Below, in pieces: positions 13,555 to 17,835 of a DNA stretch of 17,835 nucleotides. Made by a program: the position numbers and the translations under genes. Source of the stretch: Candidatus Omnitrophota bacterium (GTDB lineage: Bacteria > Omnitrophota > Koll11 > Gygaellales > Profunditerraquicolaceae); contig JAQULD010000019.1 of the NCBI GenBank assembly GCA_028719045.1, positions 1 to 17,835 on the forward strand, in the 5' to 3' direction. How positions within the stretch are numbered: position 1 is the stretch's first letter; every line of letters begins with the position of its first letter. The notes under the pieces were generated by a model. It was not told the DNA's origin. It did no database searches and saw only the letters and a program-made list of their open reading frames with translations.

Positions 13555-15984
13555 ATGTACACTAGAAACGAAAAAATAATACCGGTATATATCGAAGAAG
13601 AAGTAAAAGATTCGTATTTGAATTACGCGATGAGCGTAATAATCGGACGCGCCCTTCCGGACGTGCGGGACGGCCTCAAGCCCGTGCACAGGCGCATCCT
13701 TTATGCCATGCAGGAATTGGGCTTGGAGCATTCAAAGCCGTACAAGAAATGCGCGCGTATCGTCGGAGAAGTCTTAGGCAAATACCATCCGCACGGCGAT
13801 GTCGCCGTATATGACACGCTGGTAAGGCTCGCGCAGGATTTTTCCTTAAGGTATCCTTTGGTGGACGGGCAGGGTAACTTCGGCTCCATAGACGGAGACG
13901 CGGCGGCGGCCATGCGTTACACCGAGGCAAGGCTGGCTTCTATCGCCGATACCATGCTTTCGGATATTGACAAAGAGACGGTAAATTTCGGGCCTAATTT
14001 CGACGCTTCCTTAAAAGAGCCTTTACTGCTGCCGGCAGCGCTGCCTAATCTTTTGGTCAACGGCTCAAGCGGTATCGCGGTAGGTATGGCGACAAATATT
14101 CCTCCGCATAATTTGAATGAGATAGCCGACGCCATCATTTATCTTTTAGAACATCCGGACGCTGAAATAAAGGACCTTATGCGTTATATAAAGGGTCCGG
14201 ATTTTCCTACCGGAGGGGTAATCTGCGGAAAGGGCGGCATAAAAGAGGCGTACGGCACCGGCAGAGGTAAAATCACTGTCAGGGCAAAAGCGACCGTGGA
14301 ACATCAGAAAAACGGCAAAGACCTGATCGTGGTCACAGAGATACCTTACCAGGTCCAGAAGACCGGAATTATCGAATCCATTGCGGACCTGGTGGAAGAT
14401 AAAAAGATCGAGGGGATTTCGGATATACGCGATGAGTCGGATAAAGACGGGTTGCGCATGGTCTGTGAATTGAAACGCGACGCCGAACCCCAGATCGTAT
14501 TGAACCAGCTTTTTAAACATACCCAGCTCGAAACTACCTTCGGGATCATTATGCTGGCGCTTGTGGAAAACAGGCCGAAGGTCTTAAATCTTCGCCAGAT
14601 ACTGGAATGTTTTGTTGCCCACCGCAAAGAGATCATCCGCAGGCGCACGCAGTTTGAGCTTGATAAAGCGCTTAAAAGAGCGCACATCCTGGAAGGCTTA
14701 AAAATAGCCTTGAAGTTCATCGACAGGATCATCAAAGTGATCAAGACTTCAAAATCCGTTCAGGTCGCGAAAGAAAACCTGATGAAGGAATTCGGCCTTT
14801 CCGAAATACAGTCCCAGGCGATCCTGGAAATGCAGCTGCAGCGCCTGACCGCTCTCGAGCGCGATAAGATCGACGCGGAGTACATGGAACTGCTTAAGAA
14901 AATAGAGTTTTGCAGGGCGATCCTCGCTTCAGAAAAAAAGATCGAGGCGATAATCAAGGAAGAGCTGGAAGCATTGAAACAAAAATACGGCGACGAGCGC
15001 CGCACGGACATAGTGGGAGAGGTGGAAGAGATCGAGATCGAAGACCTTATCGCCGAAGAAGACGTGGTCATAACCGTGAGCCACTCCGGATACATAAAAA
15101 GGCTGCCTGTCAGCGCTTACCGTAAACAGAAACGGGGGGGCAAAGGCTCTACCGGAGCGGATGTGAAAGAAGAGGATTTTGTCGAGCATTTATTTGTGGC
15201 CTCGACCAAAGACCAGCTTTTGATCTTTACCGATAAGGGGAAAGTCTACGGCCTTAAGGTTTATGAGATCCCCGAGTCAAGCCGTGCTTCCCGCGGGAAA
15301 GCGATCATCAATCTTTTGTCCGTTGCTTCCGACGAAAAAATAAGCTCGACAATACCGGTAAAAGAATTCAGCGCGGATAAATTTTTAGTCATGGCGACAA
15401 AAATGGGTTCCATCAAAAAGACCCAATTAAATGAATATGAAAATCTGCGCAAAAATGGTATAATAGCCATCACTTTGGAAGAAAAAGACGAATTAATAGG
15501 CGTAGAGCTTTCGGACGGCAAACAGGACCTGCTGCTCGCTACCCGGCAAGGCAAGGCGATACGTTTTCCCGAATCGCAGGTCCGGCCTATGGGCAGGTCT
15601 GCGCGCGGAGTGCGCGGTATCGGTTTGGCCAAAAATGACGAAGTCATTTCCATGCAGATGGGCCAAAAAGACGACACGGTTTTAACGGTAACAGACCTTG
15701 GCTTTGCCAAGCGCACGCCCATTTCGCAGTACAGGATCCAGCGCCGGGGCGGCAAAGGGATTATCAATATAAAAGTGGCAAAGAAGAACGGCGAAGCGGT
15801 GAGGTTGAAAACCGTTTCAGACCGCGATGAGTTAATGATGATCACCCAGAACGGCATGTTTTTAAGATGCGCGGTGAAGGATATCCGCCCGACCGGCCGT
15901 TCCAGCCAGGGCGTGCGGCTGATCAAGCTGGAAGATAAAGATCATGTTTCTTCCGTAGCCCTAGTAGTTCCGGAAGAAGAATAA
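13555..15984 (+). CDS. gyrA: DNA gyrase subunit A
   Basis: GyrA is the breakage-reunion and DNA-wrapping subunit. The 809-residue product has catalytic Tyr122 in '[10 protein letters not shown]', the quinolone region '[16 protein letters not shown]' with Val83 and Asp87 (E. coli numbering coincides), a coiled-coil arm, and a C-terminal beta-pinwheel. GyrA-box-like motifs occur twice: QKRGGKG (525-531) at the start of the pinwheel and an exact QRRGGKG (729-735) in a later blade. GyrA rather than ParC is supported by these boxes and by the gyrB partner 15 bases upstream. The C-terminal tail is short and mildly acidic (PEEE). A GGAG lies 8 bases before the ATG. Confidence 0.98.
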   Translation: MYTRNEKIIPVYIEEEVKDSYLNYAMSVIIGRALPDVRDGLKPVHRRILYAMQELGLEHSKPYKKCARIVGEVLGKYHPHGDVAVYDTLVRLAQDFSLRYPLVDGQGNFGSIDGDAAAAMRYTEARLASIADTMLSDIDKETVNFGPNFDASLKEPLLLPAALPNLLVNGSSGIAVGMATNIPPHNLNEIADAIIYLLEHPDAEIKDLMRYIKGPDFPTGGVICGKGGIKEAYGTGRGKITVRAKATVEHQKNGKDLIVVTEIPYQVQKTGIIESIADLVEDKKIEGISDIRDESDKDGLRMVCELKRDAEPQIVLNQLFKHTQLETTFGIIMLALVENRPKVLNLRQILECFVAHRKEIIRRRTQFELDKALKRAHILEGLKIALKFIDRIIKVIKTSKSVQVAKENLMKEFGLSEIQSQAILEMQLQRLTALERDKIDAEYMELLKKIEFCRAILASEKKIEAIIKEELEALKQKYGDERRTDIVGEVEEIEIEDLIAEEDVVITVSHSGYIKRLPVSAYRKQKRGGKGSTGADVKEEDFVEHLFVASTKDQLLIFTDKGKVYGLKVYEIPESSRASRGKAIINLLSVASDEKISSTIPVKEFSADKFLVMATKMGSIKKTQLNEYENLRKNGIIAITLEEKDELIGVELSDGKQDLLLATRQGKAIRFPESQVRPMGRSARGVRGIGLAKNDEVISMQMGQKDDTVLTVTDLGFAKRTPISQYRIQRRGGKGIINIKVAKKNGEAVRLKTVSDRDELMMITQNGMFLRCAVKDIRPTGRSSQGVRLIKLEDKDHVSSVALVVPEEE

Positions 15985-15989
15985 ATTTT

Positions 15990-16063
15990 GTCCCCATCGT
16001 CTAGCCTGGTTAGGACAAGAGCTTTTCAAGCTCTCGACACCGGTTCAAATCCGGTTGGGGACG
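15990..16063 (+). tRNA. tRNA-Glu (anticodon TTC)
   Basis: The acceptor is GTCCCCA/TGGGGAC with discriminator G, the anticodon stem is AGAGC/GCTCT with loop TTTTCAA (anticodon TTC), and the T-arm is CCGGT/ACCGG-type with TTCAAAT. CCA is not encoded. It starts 5 bases after the gyrA stop with no promoter of its own in the gap, so it is probably cut from the gyrase transcript. Confidence 0.97.
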
Positions 16064-16093
16064 TAAATTTTTCGCTATTTCTGTAGGAAATTT

Positions 16094-17835
16094 ATGTGCG
16101 GAATAGTAGGTTATATCGGAAACAGGCAGGCACAGCAGATCCTTTTAAACGGCCTAAAGCGCCTGGAATACCGCGGCTACGATTCGAGCGGCATGGCTCT
16201 TATTTTGAACGGTAAAAAAGCCATTTCTGTCCGCAAATCACCCGGTAAAATCAGCGCACTGGAGGGGCTCCTTAAGAAAAAGCCCCTTTCCGGGACCGTA
16301 GGCATCGCGCATACCAGATGGGCCACTCACGGCGCGCCCAACCAGATCAATTCCCATCCCCACAATGACTGTCAGAATGAGATCGCGGTAGTGCACAATG
16401 GTATTATCGAAAATTATACCAAGCTTAAAGCCGATCTTATCAAAGAAGGCCACAAATTTAAAAGCCAAACAGATACGGAAGTAATCGTTCACCTGATAGA
16501 GAAATACTTAAAAGGCGATAAGTTAGAAGAAGCTGTGAGAAAAGCTATCGCAAAATTGGAAGGTTCGTTTGCGATAGCGGTGATTTCCAGCAAAGAACCG
16601 GATAAGCTTATCGGCGCGCGTTTAGGAAGCCCGCTGATCGTAGGCATCGGCAAGAACGAGAATTTTCTTGCTTCCGACGCCCCGGCGATCTTGGATTCAA
16701 CCAAGGAAATAATTTTTTTGGAAGAAAAAGAACTGGCGGTTTTATCCGGAGGAAAATGCAAGATCTTCGATTACAACGGAAAAGAGATAAATAAGACCCC
16801 TACCCGCATTAACTGGGACATAGAACAGGCGGAAAAGCAGGGATATAAACATTTTATGCTTAAGGAGCTTAATGAACAACCCGGCATAATCGATAGCCTT
16901 ATAAACGCGAGGATCCGGAAAGAAAATAATGAAATCGCCTTCGAAGAACAGAGGATCCCGCAGGAGAAGCTTAAAAAAATACGCGCTATAGCCATAGTTG
17001 CCTGCGGCACGGCATACCACGCCGGCTTAGTGGGAAAATATATCCTGGAATCGGTCTGCGGGATACCCGTGGCGGTTGACGTTTCCAGTGAATTCAGGTA
17101 CCGCAACTTGCTTATAGACGAACATACCCTTGTAATCGCTATCAGCCAGTCCGGGGAAACAGCCGATACTCTCGCGGGTGTCAGGCAGGCAAAAAAAATG
17201 GGCGCGTCGGTCCTTGCTATCTGCAATGTGCTTGGTTCCACGCTTTCCCGGGAATCCGACGGGATAATCTATACGCACGCCGGGCCGGAGATCGGAGTGG
17301 CTTCTACAAAGGCTTATACGGCGCAGCTTGCCGCGCTCTATTTATTCGCTTTTTACCTGGCCGAAATACGCGGTATCCTGCCCCAGGAAACCATAAACAA
17401 GTATATCGTGGAATTGAAAAAAATACCCGCGCAGCAGGAAGAAATTTTAAAGAACCAGGTCCAGATCGGAGCTCTTGCGCGCAGGCATTCCCATTTCGGT
17501 TCTTTTCTTTACCTGGGGAGGAATATTAATTTTCCTTCCGCCCTTGAAGGCGCGTTAAAGTTAAAAGAAATCTCATATATTCCTGCCGAAGGATACGCCG
17601 CGGGGGAAATGAAACACGGACCCATCGCCTTAATCGACGAGTACCGCGCGGTAGTTTGTATCGCCCCCGAATCGCATGTGTACGAAAAAATGATTTCCAA
17701 CCTTCAGGAGATACGGGCGCGCCTGGGTAAGATCATCGCCATAGCCACTTCCGGGGACGCAAAAATAAAAGAACAGACCAAAGAAGTCATTTATATACCG
17801 AAATGCGAGGAGCTGTTCTCCCCGCTTTTAGTAGC
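16094..17835 (+). CDS. glmS: Glutamine-fructose-6-phosphate aminotransferase (isomerising), partial at 3' end
   Basis: GlmS makes glucosamine-6-phosphate from fructose-6-phosphate and glutamine, the first step to UDP-GlcNAc for peptidoglycan and lipopolysaccharide. About 580 residues are present and the frame is still open at the window end; the family is about 609. Cys2 after the initiator Met is the glutaminase nucleophile. Next come 'EYRGYDSSG', 'AHTRWATHG' and 'HNGIIENY'. The isomerase half has two SIS domains: 'ACGTAYHAG' (around 303-311), 'SQSGETADT', 'STKAYTAQ', then 'EGALKLKEISYIPAEGYAAGEMKHGPIA' region. AGGA lies 5 bases before the ATG. Only 30 bases separate it from tRNA-Glu, so there is no room for a glmS ribozyme. 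Confidence 0.97.
   Translation, partial: MCGIVGYIGNRQAQQILLNGLKRLEYRGYDSSGMALILNGKKAISVRKSPGKISALEGLLKKKPLSGTVGIAHTRWATHGAPNQINSHPHNDCQNEIAVVHNGIIENYTKLKADLIKEGHKFKSQTDTEVIVHLIEKYLKGDKLEEAVRKAIAKLEGSFAIAVISSKEPDKLIGARLGSPLIVGIGKNENFLASDAPAILDSTKEIIFLEEKELAVLSGGKCKIFDYNGKEINKTPTRINWDIEQAEKQGYKHFMLKELNEQPGIIDSLINARIRKENNEIAFEEQRIPQEKLKKIRAIAIVACGTAYHAGLVGKYILESVCGIPVAVDVSSEFRYRNLLIDEHTLVIAISQSGETADTLAGVRQAKKMGASVLAICNVLGSTLSRESDGIIYTHAGPEIGVASTKAYTAQLAALYLFAFYLAEIRGILPQETINKYIVELKKIPAQQEEILKNQVQIGALARRHSHFGSFLYLGRNINFPSALEGALKLKEISYIPAEGYAAGEMKHGPIALIDEYRAVVCIAPESHVYEKMISNLQEIRARLGKIIAIATSGDAKIKEQTKEVIYIPKCEELFSPLLV

Noticed and set aside
15456..15464. TGGTATAAT, an extended -10 box within gyrA, considered as a promoter for tRNA-Glu and glmS
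   Set aside because: No -35 match at suitable spacing and it is over 500 bases from the tRNA; probably chance within coding sequence.
15261..15926. 221-codon frame antisense to gyrA
   Set aside because: It is the shadow of a strongly conserved gyrA region; no family features or ribosome site.
16064..16093. Possible glmS ribozyme before glmS
   Set aside because: Only 30 bases lie between tRNA-Glu and the glmS start, far too few for the ribozyme.

Overview
This window is the chromosomal replication-origin neighbourhood of a Gram-negative-type bacterium. A minus-strand block (1-7607) and a plus-strand block (8112-17835) diverge from a 504-base intergenic region at 7608-8111. That region holds opposed sigma70-type promoters and an inverted pair of DnaA boxes. 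A parS site lies about 2.6 kb to the left. The gene content (YidC with a large periplasmic domain, GyrB with a long C-terminal insertion, stand-alone CoaC, DciA instead of RecF, no RnpA at its usual place) suggests an uncultivated lineage near the PVC/Omnitrophota group. That placement is an inference from gene order and protein style, not a measured phylogeny. There is no sign of phage, insertion sequences, CRISPR or other mobile DNA; these are core housekeeping genes.

Left block, read right to left from the origin: rpmH (not called by simple length cut-offs), yidD, yidC and a very short jag form the membrane-insertion operon. A strong promoter follows, overlapping the jag stop codon, then parS, then a very tightly packed series: parA, parB, ndk, yicC, gmk, rpoZ, coaC, tRNA-Cys, tRNA-Leu, tRNA-Val and a partial CpaF-type secretion ATPase cut by the window edge. 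Many junctions are 1- or 4-base overlaps, so chromosome segregation, nucleotide metabolism, RNA turnover, RNA polymerase omega and coenzyme A synthesis may share one transcript.

Right block: dnaA, then dnaN, dciA, gyrB and gyrA as a compact replication operon. tRNA-Glu starts 5 bases after gyrA, and a nearly complete glmS runs off the right edge.

The points most worth a second look are: the missing rnpA between rpmH and yidD; a Jag protein reduced to its N-terminal domain; CoaC without its CoaB half; a possible structured leader with a nine-codon reading frame ahead of dnaA; the parAB promoter/parS arrangement; Val at GyrA position 83; and sharp base-composition changes inside gyrB, dnaN and the parA-yidC segment. 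I found no clear evidence of a wholly new multi-gene system. The novelty is in missing parts and rearrangement of a classic locus.
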